Shown here: positions 6,335 through 14,385 of the stretch, piece after piece
How the letters are laid out: every line of letters starts with the position of its first letter
Numbering within the stretch: the first letter of the stretch is position 1
Assembly: GCA_023228705.1 (NCBI GenBank)
Contig: JALOAS010000034.1
Coordinates: 1-29,128 of the forward strand
Length of the DNA stretch: 29,128 nt
Source: Ottowia sp.
GTDB taxonomy: Bacteria; Pseudomonadota; Gammaproteobacteria; Burkholderiales; Burkholderiaceae_C
Direction: 5' to 3'
Made by a program: the position numbers and the translations under genes
Notes under the pieces: model-generated
Told to the model about the DNA's origin: nothing
Database searches by the model: none
What the model saw: the letters and a program-made list of their open reading frames with translations, nothing else

Positions 6335-7630
6335 CTACATCCTGGCCGGCAGCGCGGTCACCAGGCCCGGAAAGTACCAGAGCATGACCAGCATGGCAGC
6401 CATGAGCAGAAAGTACGGCAGGCAGACGCGGGCGATCCACGTCGCCGGCTTGCCGGTCAGGCCCTGCAGCACAAACAGGTTGAACCCCACTGGCGGCGTG
6501 ATTTGTGCGGCCTCCACCGTGACCACGAGGAAGATGCCGAACCACAGTGGGTCGATGCCGGCTGTGTGGATGATGGGCAACACCACGCCCATGGTCAGCA
6601 CGATGGTTGAGATGCCGTCCAGGAAGCAGCCCAGGATGAGGTAGAAAATGGCCAGCATCACCACCAGCATGCCCGGTGTCAGCCCCAGGCTGCCCACGAA
6701 CTGCGCCAGGCGGCGCGGCAGCCCGATGTAGCCCATGGACAGGGTCAGGAACGCGGCCCCCGTGAGGATGAGTGCAATCATGCAGTACAGTCGCGTGGCG
6801 CCGAGAAGCGCGTCCTTGAAATTGGACCAGCTCAGCGCGCGCTGCCAGGCCGACAGGACCAGCGCGCCCACCACGCCTATGGATGCCGCCTCGGTGGCGG
6901 TGGCAACGCCGGTGTAGATGCTGGCAATGACCGCGGCAATGAGCAGCACCACCGGGATGAGCTGGCGTGTTTCCCAGATCTTTTCACGCAGGCCCATGCT
7001 GGTGTCGTCACGCGGAATCTGCTCCGGGTGCAGCAGCGACCACAGCATGATCCAGCCGGCAAAGAGCGCCGCCAGCAGCAGGCCGGGCAGGACGCCGCCT
7101 ATGAACAGCTTGGCAATCGACTGCTCGGCCGCCACGCCGTAGATGATGAGGATGATGGATGGCGGAATGAGCAGGCCGAGCGTGGCGGGGCCGCCCAGCG
7201 TGCCGATGATCTGCGCGTCCGGGTAGCCGCGCTTTTGCAGCTCCGGCAGGTTCATCTTGCCCACGGTCACGCAGGTGGCCGCCGATGAGCCCGTGACCGC
7301 GGCAAAGATGGTGCAGCCCAGGATGTTGGCGTGCAGCAGGCGCCCGGGCAGCGCGTTGACCCAGGGCGCCAGGCCCTTGAACATGTTGGAAGAGAGGTTG
7401 GTGCGGTACAGGATCTCGCCCATCCAGACAAACAGCGGCAAGGCGGTCAGCGTCCAGCTGCTGGACGAGCCCCAGATCGTGAGCGCCATGGCGTCACCCG
7501 CCGCGCGCGGGGTGAAGAATTCCATGCCAAACCAGGCCACCCCGGCCAGCGCCAGCCCAACCCAGACACCTCCGCCCAGCAGCGCAAAGAGCACCACGAT
7601 CAGGACAACGCTGACGGCCACCTCACTCAT
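6335..7630 (-). CDS. dctM: TRAP transporter large permease DctM
   Basis: A 431-residue inner-membrane protein with about a dozen hydrophobic segments. It forms the sodium-coupled transport channel of a TRAP system. Start ATG 7630 (SEVAVSVVLIVVLFALLGG) is preferred over an upstream frame that only shadows dctQ; the start overlaps the dctQ stop by eight bases, implying coupling. Family marks are FAAVTGSSAATCVTVGKMNLPEL, LGLLIPPSIILIIYGV, GSIYTGVATATEA-like ASIYTGVATATEAASIG, GCFLDGISTIVLT and ITPPVGFNLFVLQG. Its last 228 bases recur at 2849-3078. It is the third gene of dctP-dctQ-dctM. Confidence 0.92.
   Translation of the reverse strand: MSEVAVSVVLIVVLFALLGGGVWVGLALAGVAWFGMEFFTPRAAGDAMALTIWGSSSSWTLTALPLFVWMGEILYRTNLSSNMFKGLAPWVNALPGRLLHANILGCTIFAAVTGSSAATCVTVGKMNLPELQKRGYPDAQIIGTLGGPATLGLLIPPSIILIIYGVAAEQSIAKLFIGGVLPGLLLAALFAGWIMLWSLLHPEQIPRDDTSMGLREKIWETRQLIPVVLLIAAVIASIYTGVATATEAASIGVVGALVLSAWQRALSWSNFKDALLGATRLYCMIALILTGAAFLTLSMGYIGLPRRLAQFVGSLGLTPGMLVVMLAIFYLILGCFLDGISTIVLTMGVVLPIIHTAGIDPLWFGIFLVVTVEAAQITPPVGFNLFVLQGLTGKPATWIARVCLPYFLLMAAMLVMLWYFPGLVTALPARM
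6351..6578. repeat. Direct repeat partner of 2851-3078 (dctM 3' end)
   Basis: This 228-base segment inside dctM aligns without gaps to 2851-3078, same orientation, offset 3500 bases, with 11 mismatches counted by eye. Two such direct repeats could recombine and delete the 3.5 kb between them, including the MBL hydrolase and FAD oxidoreductase genes. Confidence 0.9.
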
Positions 7631-8129
7631 GGTGCGCGTCCTTGCCGCGGGGGTCCACGCGCCGGCCCAGCAGCTGGAGCACCAGCTCGTCGCAAAAGGC
7701 AATGAAGAAAACGATGGTGCCCGCCGCCATGAACAGTTGCGGAATCCACATGGGCGTGGCGTCCAGTCCCATGGAGACGTCGCCAATCTCCAGCGACTGC
7801 CAAACCAGGCGCACCGAATACCAGGCCAGGAACCCGGCGATCACGGTGGCAAGTGCGAGCACCACCGCCTCGAGCGCATGATGCAGCTTGCCCTTGAGCA
7901 CGCCCAGCAGCAGCGTCACGCGGATGTGCTCGCCGTGCTTGAGCGTGCTGGCCAGTGCCATGAAGCCGGCGCCGGCAGTAGCATACCCGGCGTAGGAGTC
8001 GGCGCCCGGTGCGACAAAGCCAAAGTAGCGGCTGACGATGGTCAGCACCACGAAGAACAGCACCGCGACCATGCAGATGCCGGCGAGCCAGCCGCTGCAC
8101 CAGTACAGGCCATCAAGCAGGCGCCGCAT
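7623..8129 (-). CDS. dctQ: TRAP transporter small permease DctQ
   Basis: A 168-residue protein with four predicted membrane helices, starting around residues 13-32, 47-65, 88-108 and 126-148. DctQ partners DctM and is needed for uptake. Family marks are VVLTIVSRYFGF in helix 1, LKHGEHIRVTLLL in the central loop and IGDVSMGLDATPMWIPQLFMAAG before the last helix. The ATG is at 8129. A 53-base gap with a strong hairpin separates it from dctP, and its stop lies inside the start of dctM. Confidence 0.9.
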   Translation of the reverse strand: MRRLLDGLYWCSGWLAGICMVAVLFFVVLTIVSRYFGFVAPGADSYAGYATAGAGFMALASTLKHGEHIRVTLLLGVLKGKLHHALEAVVLALATVIAGFLAWYSVRLVWQSLEIGDVSMGLDATPMWIPQLFMAAGTIVFFIAFCDELVLQLLGRRVDPRGKDAHHE

Positions 8130-8152
8130 CGTGGATCACCAGCAAAACACTG

Positions 8153-8179
8153 CGCGGACCCGGCCGATGCGGGTCCGCG
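8153..8179 (-). promoter_or_regulatory. Hairpin between dctP and dctQ
   Basis: A perfect 10-pair stem, CGCGGACCCG with CGGGTCCGCG, closes a 7-base loop. It starts four bases after the dctP stop. Only a short TTTT follows some ten bases on, so full termination is doubtful. Such elements after a binding-protein gene often stabilise its mRNA or cut read-through into permease genes. Confidence 0.75.
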
Positions 8180-8182
8180 GCA

Positions 8183-9175
8183 TCATTTCGATGCTTCAAA
8201 CGCATCCAGCGCGGCCTGCCCGTCTGGCCCGGCCTGCTCGACCCACTCCCTGGTAATAGTTTCACCCACCTTGCGCAGGTCGGCCTGCAGCTCGGGCGTG
8301 GGGTCTTCCACCGTCATGCCGCCATCGCGCAGCACCTGCAGGGACTCCTTGTCGACCTCGCGCGAGCGCTCCCAACCCCGTTTCTCCGCGTCTGCAGCCG
8401 CCTTGCGCAGGACCTCCTGCTCGTCCTCGCTGAGCGCGTTGAACGCCTTCTTGTTGACGGTGACCGCGTTCTTGGGGATGAAGGCCTGCACCTTGTAGAA
8501 ATGCTTGAGCTGCTCGTAGAGCTTGTTGTCGGCGCCGGTGGCACTGGAAGTGATCAGCGCTTCGATGACGCCGGTGGCCAGCGCCTGCGACAGCTCCGCC
8601 TCCTGGATGGTCACCGGCTGCGCGCCCACCAGCTCGCCTATGCGCGCCGTGGTGGGCGAGTACACGCGCCACTTCAGGCCCTTGAGGTCGGCTGCGGAGT
8701 GGATTTCCTTGTTGCTGTAGATGCTCTGCGGCGGCCAGGGCACCGAGTACAGCAGGATCTGGCCCTGCTTGTCCAGCTGCTTCTCCAGGTACGGCTTCTG
8801 CGCCTGGTACAGCTTGAACGCCTCGTCATAGCCGTTGACCAGGAACGGCAGCCCGTCGAGTCCGAAGATCTGTGCCTCGTTCTGGAAGCTGACCAGGAAA
8901 AACTCGCCCATCTGCACGTTGCCGGTCTGCACGGCACGCTTGATCTCGGGCATCTTGAACAGCGAAGCGCCAAAATGCGGCGTGATCTGCAGCTCGCCGC
9001 CGGTGGCCTCGGCCACCTCATCGACAAACTGCTGGTTGTTCTTGGAGTGGAAGTTGACCGCCGGGTAGGCGGTGGCAAAGTCCCACTTGGTCTGGGCACG
9101 CGCCAATCCGGCAAGACCCGCAGTACCTGCGGTGGCTGCGAGCGCGGTTGATATGCAGAAGGTGCGCCGTCTCAT
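8183..9175 (-). CDS. dctP: TRAP transporter periplasmic solute-binding protein DctP
   Basis: A 330-residue exported receptor. Residues 1-27 form a signal peptide that begins MRRRTF, continues with a small-residue hydrophobic core and ends in ALARAQ-type sequence (LARAQ); the Arg-rich start could allow Tat export. The mature part shows WDFATAYPAVNFHSKNNQQF, the strand VQTGNVQMG, YSNKEI..AADLKGLKWRVYSP with the Arg expected to bind the substrate carboxylate, and AELSQALATGVIEALITS. These are standard DctP landmarks. It captures an organic acid for DctQM; which acid is not evident. An AAGGGAG ribosome site precedes the ATG. It is the first gene of the minus-strand operon and is divergent from the LysE-type gene. 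Confidence 0.92.
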   Translation of the reverse strand: MRRRTFCISTALAATAGTAGLAGLARAQTKWDFATAYPAVNFHSKNNQQFVDEVAEATGGELQITPHFGASLFKMPEIKRAVQTGNVQMGEFFLVSFQNEAQIFGLDGLPFLVNGYDEAFKLYQAQKPYLEKQLDKQGQILLYSVPWPPQSIYSNKEIHSAADLKGLKWRVYSPTTARIGELVGAQPVTIQEAELSQALATGVIEALITSSATGADNKLYEQLKHFYKVQAFIPKNAVTVNKKAFNALSEDEQEVLRKAAADAEKRGWERSREVDKESLQVLRDGGMTVEDPTPELQADLRKVGETITREWVEQAGPDGQAALDAFEASK

Positions 9176-9388
9176 GTCTTGTCTCCCTTGCTAGCTGAAT
9201 CAAGTCACACTCTAACCGAAAAAACACGGAACAAAAACCGGTGCGCGCGGCGGGCTGCAGCTGCGCCGTCATGACTGCGCCGGTTGGGCCGATGATATTG
9301 TGCGTCTGGTGTTGCAATCGGCTGCCATGCCTGCCGGTACACTGCGGTGATGGCGCCGGCCATGCCGCGCCTTGCACGCCCCGTTGCC

Positions 9389-10000
9389 ATGTCGCTCCAC
9401 ACCTGGCTCATCTTCCTGCTGGCCGCCGTCGGCCTGTCGCTGTCGCCCGGCCCCAATGGCCTGCTGGCGCTGACGCATGGTGCGTTGTACGGGCACCGGC
9501 GCACCCTGTTCACCATCACCGGCGGCGTGCTGGGGTTCGTGGCGATCATTGCGCTGTCCATGTTTGGCATCGGCGCGCTCATCCGCGCTTCGGTCGGGTG
9601 GCTGACGCTGCTCAAGTGGGCCGGTGGCGCGTACCTGGTCTGGCTCGGCGTGCAGGTCTGGCGTGCGCCGCCGATGACGCTGGACACCAGCGCGGCCAGC
9701 GGCCCCGGCAGGGCGGGCCGGCTCTTTCGGCAGGGGCTGCTGTCGGCCACGACCAACCCCAAGGGGCTGCTTTTCTTCACGGCCTTCCTGCCCCAGTTCA
9801 TCGACCCGGCGCGCAGCCTGCCGCTGCAATTTGCCTTCATGGCCGCCACCTTTGCCGGCACCGAGTTCGTCACCGAATACGTGCTGGCCAGCGCGGCGCA
9901 CCACATCAGCCCGTGGCTGCAGCGGGTGGGCCGGCGCTTCAACCAAGCCTGCGGCGGCGTGTTCATGGCGCTGGGCGCGGCGCTACCGTTCACCAACTGA
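9389..10000 (+). CDS. LysE/RhtB-family amino-acid exporter
   Basis: A 203-residue inner-membrane protein with about six hydrophobic segments. I start it at ATG 9389 (SLHTWLIFLLAAVGLSLSPGPN), because LysE/RhtB proteins put the SPGPN motif around residue 20; an upstream GTG/ATG would add 14 unusual residues. Other marks are GALYGHRRTLFTITGGVLGF, LKWAGGAYLVWLGVQVWR and GLLSATTNPKGLLFFTAFLPQF. The family exports amino acids or derivatives. It stands 79 bases before pxpA on the same strand, so it might relieve glutamate produced from 5-oxoproline; that link is only positional. Confidence 0.88.
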   Translation: MSLHTWLIFLLAAVGLSLSPGPNGLLALTHGALYGHRRTLFTITGGVLGFVAIIALSMFGIGALIRASVGWLTLLKWAGGAYLVWLGVQVWRAPPMTLDTSAASGPGRAGRLFRQGLLSATTNPKGLLFFTAFLPQFIDPARSLPLQFAFMAATFAGTEFVTEYVLASAAHHISPWLQRVGRRFNQACGGVFMALGAALPFTN

Positions 10001-10079
10001 CCCCGCGCCGGTTTCTTGATACGCTACCGACACACGGTTGGTGTGGCGGGCACTGCCGCCCACAGCAGGAGCAAGAGCT

Positions 10080-10838
10080 ATGGACATCAACAGCGACCTG
10101 GGCGAGAGCTATGGCGCCTGGCGCATGGGCGACGATGCGGCCATGCTGGACATCGTCACCAGCGCCAACGTGGCCTGCGGTTTTCACGCCGGCGACCCGG
10201 CGGGCATCCTGGACACGGTGCGGGCTGCCGCGCAGCGCGGCGTTGCCGTGGGGGCGCACGTGGCCTACCCCGACCTGGTGGGCTTTGGCCGGCGCAACAT
10301 GGACCCGACCTCCCGCGAGCTCACCGCCGACGTGATCTACCAGATCGGCGCGCTGCAGGGGCTGGCCGCTGCTGCCGGGACGCAGGTGCGCTACGTCAAG
10401 CCGCACGGCGCGCTGTACAACACCATTGCACGTGACGCACGGCAGGCCGACGCGGTCATCGATGCGCTGCTGGCCGTTGACGCGACGCTGGTCCTGGTTG
10501 CGCTGGCTGGCACGCCGCTCATGGCTCGCGCGCGCGATCGCGGGCTCGCGGTGGTGGCCGAGGCGTTTGCCGATCGCGGCTACAACGACGATGGCACGCT
10601 GGTGTCGCGCCGCCTGCCGGGCGCCGTGCTGGACGATCCGGAGCAGATTGCGGAGCGCATGCTGGCCCTGATCCGGACCGGAAGCATCACTTCGGTCAAC
10701 GGTCGGGCCGTGCCGCTGCGCGCCGACTCGATTTGCGTGCACGGCGACAGCCCCGGCGCCGTTGCGATTGCGCGCCGGCTGCGCGCGCACCTGGAGCAGG
10801 CAGGCGTGACGCTGCGGCCCTTTGCCCCCAGCGCCTGA
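10080..10838 (+). CDS. pxpA: 5-oxoprolinase subunit PxpA (LamB/YcsF family)
   Basis: A 252-residue protein starting at ATG 10080 after a good AGGAG site. PxpA works with PxpB and PxpC to hydrolyse 5-oxoproline (pyroglutamate) to glutamate with ATP in the cytosol. Family marks are DINSDLGESYGAW at the N-terminus, ANVACGFHAGDP, GVAVGAHVAYPDLVGFGRR, VRYVKPHGALYNTIA and VVAEAFADRGYNDDGTLVSR, which gather the conserved acidic and His residues of the active site. Length (usual about 250) is full. It is followed 11 bases later by the fused pxpB-pxpC gene, so the operon is complete. Confidence 0.94.
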   Translation: MDINSDLGESYGAWRMGDDAAMLDIVTSANVACGFHAGDPAGILDTVRAAAQRGVAVGAHVAYPDLVGFGRRNMDPTSRELTADVIYQIGALQGLAAAAGTQVRYVKPHGALYNTIARDARQADAVIDALLAVDATLVLVALAGTPLMARARDRGLAVVAEAFADRGYNDDGTLVSRRLPGAVLDDPEQIAERMLALIRTGSITSVNGRAVPLRADSICVHGDSPGAVAIARRLRAHLEQAGVTLRPFAPSA

Positions 10839-10849
10839 GCACACGGCCC

Positions 10850-12469
10850 ATGCGCGTGCTGCCGGCCGGCGATACCGCCCTCCTGGTTGAGCTGCAGGAC
10901 CTGACGCAGGCCCTGGCGCTGTACCGCAGCCTGCAGGCACGGACGCCGGCGGGCGTGGCCGAGCTGGTTCCGGCCGCGCGCACCGTGCTGGTCCGCTACG
11001 AGCCCGCCGCCACGTCGCAGGCGCAGCTGGAGGGCGAGCTGCTGCGCCGCGGCAGCGAGCTGGACCATGAATCGGCGGACCAGCCGGAAGGCCGGGTGGT
11101 CTCCATCCCGGTGCACTACGACGGCGCCGACCTGCCGCAGCTGGCCGAGCTGCTGGGGCTGAGCGTGCAGGAGGTGATCCGGCGCCACACGAGCCGGCCC
11201 TGGCAGGCGGCGTTTGCCGGCTTTTCTCCGGGCTTCGTCTACCTGGCCGGCGATCATTTCGGGCGCGACATCCCGCGGCACCGGGTTCCGCGCACGCAGG
11301 TCCCGGCTGGCTCGGTGGCGCTGGCTGGCAGGCTGAGCGCCATTTATCCCAGCAACAGCCCCGGCGGCTGGCAGCTGCTGGGCACCACCGACATCGCCAT
11401 GTGGGACCTGGACCGCGAGGAGCCCGCGTATCTGCAGCCGGGGCTTCAGGTGCAGTTTGTCGATGCCGGCGCTCGCAAGCACGTCAACCTGCCCGCGGCC
11501 CGACGGCGACAGCAACCGCAACCGCCGGCGCCGCAACCTGCAAGCGGCAGCGCGGTGATCGAGTTCGTCCAGCCCGGGCTGCAGACGCTGCCACAGGACC
11601 GCGGGCGGCCGGGCAAGACGCAGCTGGGGGTTTCAGCGTCCGGCGCGCTGGATCGCGGGGCCCTGGAGCGGGCCAACCAGCTGGTGGGCAACCCGCCGGG
11701 CACGCCCGTCCTTGAAAACACGTTCGGCCAGATGACGTTGCGCTGCCATGGCCGGGCCACGCTGGCCGTGGCCGGCGCCAGCGTGCCGCTGGCGCTGCAC
11801 GCAGCCGACGGAACGCACTGGCCGCTGCGTGGCGACCGCGCCATTGCGCTGGACGACGGCGACACGCTGGTGCTGGGCAGCCCGCAGCGCGGCCTGCGCT
11901 GCACGCTGGCCGCGCGCGGCGGCTGGCAGCTGGCTGCCGTGCTGGACAGCTGCAGTCGGGACACGCTGGCCGGCCTGGGCCCGCCGCCGATCGCGGCAGG
12001 CGCCCGGCTGGCCGTGGGTCGCGCCGTGGCGCCGCGGTTGCTGCGTGCCGTTGCGCTGGCCGAACCCGCAGCAGCCACGCTGCCGCGCATGGGCGAAACC
12101 GTGACGCTGGACGTGGCTTTGGGGCCGCGCAGCGACTGGTTCACGCCGGAGGCGCTGGCGCTGCTGCAGTCTCAGCCCTGGCGCGTCACGCCGCAATCGG
12201 ACCGGGTGGGCATGCGGCTGGACGGGCCGAAAGCGCTGGCGCGCAGCCGCGATGACGAACTGCCCAGCGAGGGCATCGTCAGCGGCGCGGTCCAGGTCCC
12301 GGCCAGCGGCCAGCCGCTGCTGTTCCTGGCCGACCATCCGCTGACCGGCGGTTACCCCGTGATCGCCGTGATCCTGCGCCACCATCTGGATCTGGCCGCG
12401 CAAATCCCACCCGGCTGCGACATCCGCTTCAACGTGGTGGCGCCGTTCAATGGAAAAAGCCATGCATAA
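10850..12469 (+). CDS. pxpBC: Fused 5-oxoprolinase subunits PxpB-PxpC
   Basis: One 539-residue protein replaces two subunits usually encoded apart. Residues 1 to about 215 are PxpB/KipI: RVLPAGDTALLVEL at the start, AFAGFSPGFVYL near 121-132 and YPSNSPGGWQLLG near 164-176. A flexible linker rich in Arg, Gln and Pro (about 218-235) follows. Residues from about 241 are PxpC/KipA: PGLQTLPQDRGRPGKTQLGVSASGALD, LENTFGQMTL and, near the end, DELPSEGIVSGAVQVPASGQP, LTGGYPVIAVILR. Both halves are full length. PxpBC phosphorylates and opens 5-oxoproline together with PxpA. Such fusions occur elsewhere in bacteria. Its TAA overlaps the ATG of a relic frame described next. Confidence 0.93.
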   Translation: MRVLPAGDTALLVELQDLTQALALYRSLQARTPAGVAELVPAARTVLVRYEPAATSQAQLEGELLRRGSELDHESADQPEGRVVSIPVHYDGADLPQLAELLGLSVQEVIRRHTSRPWQAAFAGFSPGFVYLAGDHFGRDIPRHRVPRTQVPAGSVALAGRLSAIYPSNSPGGWQLLGTTDIAMWDLDREEPAYLQPGLQVQFVDAGARKHVNLPAARRRQQPQPPAPQPASGSAVIEFVQPGLQTLPQDRGRPGKTQLGVSASGALDRGALERANQLVGNPPGTPVLENTFGQMTLRCHGRATLAVAGASVPLALHAADGTHWPLRGDRAIALDDGDTLVLGSPQRGLRCTLAARGGWQLAAVLDSCSRDTLAGLGPPPIAAGARLAVGRAVAPRLLRAVALAEPAAATLPRMGETVTLDVALGPRSDWFTPEALALLQSQPWRVTPQSDRVGMRLDGPKALARSRDDELPSEGIVSGAVQVPASGQPLLFLADHPLTGGYPVIAVILRHHLDLAAQIPPGCDIRFNVVAPFNGKSHA

Positions 12470-12575
12470 AGTCCTGATTGCCAACCGGGGCGTTCGTGCG
12501 CAGCACGGGCTGGCCAAATCGCAGGGCACGCGCAGCGTGCAGCAGGCGACGAGCCACGGAGAACACGATGATTGA
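12462..12575 (+). pseudogene. Relic of a biotin-carboxylase start (37-codon frame)
   Basis: ATG 12462 overlaps the pxpBC stop (ATGCATAA). The frame reads MHKVLIANRG, the typical opening of biotin carboxylases, then loses all similarity and ends at TGA 12573-12575. The real carboxylase gene starts at 12568 in another frame with MIEKVLIANRGE. The two matching stretches differ at many synonymous sites, so this is not a fresh tandem copy. The relic may now act as a short coupling peptide, since it stops just past the carboxylase start codon. Confidence 0.7.
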
Positions 12576-14310
12576 AAAAGTGCTGATCGCAAACCGTGGC
12601 GAAGTCGCCTGCCGCATCATCCGCGCCTGCCGCGATTACGGCGTTGCCCCGGTGGCGGTGTACGCCGACGCCGACGTCGATGCGCTGCACGCGCGCATGG
12701 CCCACGAGGCTTGGGCACTGGACGGCACCAGCGCAGCAGAGACGTATCTGGACATCGACAAGCTGCTGGCCATTGCGCGCAAGAGCGGCGCCGACGCCGT
12801 GCATCCCGGCTACGGATTCCTCTCCGAGCGCGCTGACTTTGCGCAGGCGGTACTGGAAGCGGGGCTGCTATGGATAGGACCGGACCCCGCGACCATGCGT
12901 GCGCTGGGCGACAAGCTGGCCGCGCGCAGGATCGCGCTTGAGGTTGGCGCGCCGCTGGTAGCCGGCACCGCCGATCCGGTGCAGGACGCCGCGCAGGTGC
13001 TGGACTTTGCGCGCGAGCATGGCCTGCCCATCGCGATCAAGGCGGCCTTTGGCGGCGGTGGCCGGGGCATCCGGGTGGCGCGCGAGATGGACCAGGTGGC
13101 CGAACTCCACGAATCGGCCGTGCGCGAGGCCCGCGCCGCCTTTGGCCGCGGCGAATGCTTTGTCGAACAGTTCCTGGACCGCCCGCGCCACATTGAAGCG
13201 CAGGTGATTGCGGACCTCCACGGCAACGTCGTCGTGCTGGGCACGCGCGACTGCTCGCTGCAGCGGCGCAACCAGAAGCTGGTGGAAGAGGCGCCGGCAC
13301 CGTTTCTCACCGACGCGCAGCGCCGGTTGGTCCACCAAGCCGCGCACGACATCTGTGCCGCGGCCGACTACGTCAGCGCCGGCACGGTGGAATTCCTGCT
13401 CGGCCAGGACGGGCAGCTCTCATTCCTGGAAGTCAACACCCGACTGCAGGTGGAGCACGGCATCACCGAAGAGACCACCGGCGTGGACCTGGTGCGCGAG
13501 CAACTGCGCGTGGCCGACGGCCTGCCGCTGTCGGTCACGGAGACGCCGCCGCCGCGCGGGCACAGCATCGAGTTCCGGATCAACGCGGAGGACCCCGGCC
13601 GCGGCTACCTGCCCACGCCCGGCACCATCACGTGCTTTGAAGCACCGGCCGGCCCGGGCGTGCGCGTGGACAGCGGCGTGGCGGCCGGCTCGCGGGTACC
13701 CGGTGCGTTTGACTCGCTCATGGCCAAACTGATGGTCACTGGCGCCACGCGTACGCAGGCGTTGACCCGGGCCCGGCGCGCACTGGATGAATTCCGCATC
13801 GAGGGCGTAGCCACCGTGCTGCCGTTTCATCGCGCGGTGGTGAGCCACCCGGCCTTTGTCGGCAGCGATGGCTTGCGGGTGCACACGCGCTGGATAGAGA
13901 CCGAGATGGCCACCGCGTTCGATCCTGCGGCACGCCCCGGTCCCGAGCCGGCTGCGCCGCTGACGCGCAGCTTCATAGAGATCGACGGTCGGCGTATGCG
14001 ACTTGGGCTGCCGGCCAGCCTGATGTTGGGCGCAATCCATGGCGGGCCGGACAGGACCGCAGCAGAAGAACCAGAGGCACAAACCGGTGACGTCAGCGCA
14101 CCCCTGTCCGGCACGCTGCTCAAATGGCACAAGCAAGAGGGCGAACAGGTGGCCGCCGACGAGCAGGTCGCCACGCTGGAAGCCATGAAGATGGAAACGG
14201 CGGTCGTTGCGCCCATCGCCGGAACATTTCATCCCGTGGCCAGCGTGGGCACCCAGGTTGCCGCCGGAGACGTGATTGCGCACATCAGGCCCGCCCCGGG
14301 CTCGACCTGA
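12568..14310 (+). CDS. Biotin carboxylase fused to biotin carboxyl carrier domain
   Basis: A 580-residue acyl-CoA carboxylase alpha-subunit type protein; it carboxylates its own biotin with ATP and bicarbonate. Domains in order: N-terminal KVLIANRGEVACRIIRA (4-20), with HPGYGFLSERADFA further on; ATP-grasp with KAAFGGGGRGIRV (158-170); catalytic EVNTRLQVEHGITEETTGVDLV (288 onward); then a C-terminal domain; then the biotinyl domain with EAMKM, where Lys541 carries biotin. ATG 12568 was chosen over an earlier frame start because of the family N-terminus and the GGAG site. No carboxyltransferase gene lies in the window, so its acyl acceptor is unknown. Biotin carboxylase/carrier genes are common next to pxp genes, and this may be a fused form of that arrangement. 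Confidence 0.9.
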   Translation: MIEKVLIANRGEVACRIIRACRDYGVAPVAVYADADVDALHARMAHEAWALDGTSAAETYLDIDKLLAIARKSGADAVHPGYGFLSERADFAQAVLEAGLLWIGPDPATMRALGDKLAARRIALEVGAPLVAGTADPVQDAAQVLDFAREHGLPIAIKAAFGGGGRGIRVAREMDQVAELHESAVREARAAFGRGECFVEQFLDRPRHIEAQVIADLHGNVVVLGTRDCSLQRRNQKLVEEAPAPFLTDAQRRLVHQAAHDICAAADYVSAGTVEFLLGQDGQLSFLEVNTRLQVEHGITEETTGVDLVREQLRVADGLPLSVTETPPPRGHSIEFRINAEDPGRGYLPTPGTITCFEAPAGPGVRVDSGVAAGSRVPGAFDSLMAKLMVTGATRTQALTRARRALDEFRIEGVATVLPFHRAVVSHPAFVGSDGLRVHTRWIETEMATAFDPAARPGPEPAAPLTRSFIEIDGRRMRLGLPASLMLGAIHGGPDRTAAEEPEAQTGDVSAPLSGTLLKWHKQEGEQVAADEQVATLEAMKMETAVVAPIAGTFHPVASVGTQVAAGDVIAHIRPAPGST

Positions 14311-14385
14311 CCGGGCCGGTGACTGCGCGGCGCCGTTTGGCACAATGATCAGACCGATCCCAAGGCCGATTCGCAGGACCATTTC

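Noticed and set aside
4373..6610. 745-codon open frame on the plus strand
   Set aside because: It is antisense to the FAD oxidoreductase, MBL hydrolase and dctM genes; its composition is rich in His, Gln and Arg, typical of a shadow.
7631..7786. N-terminal extension of dctM by 52 codons
   Set aside because: It overlaps dctQ out of frame and lacks hydrophobic or family features; the DctM family start is at ATG 7630.
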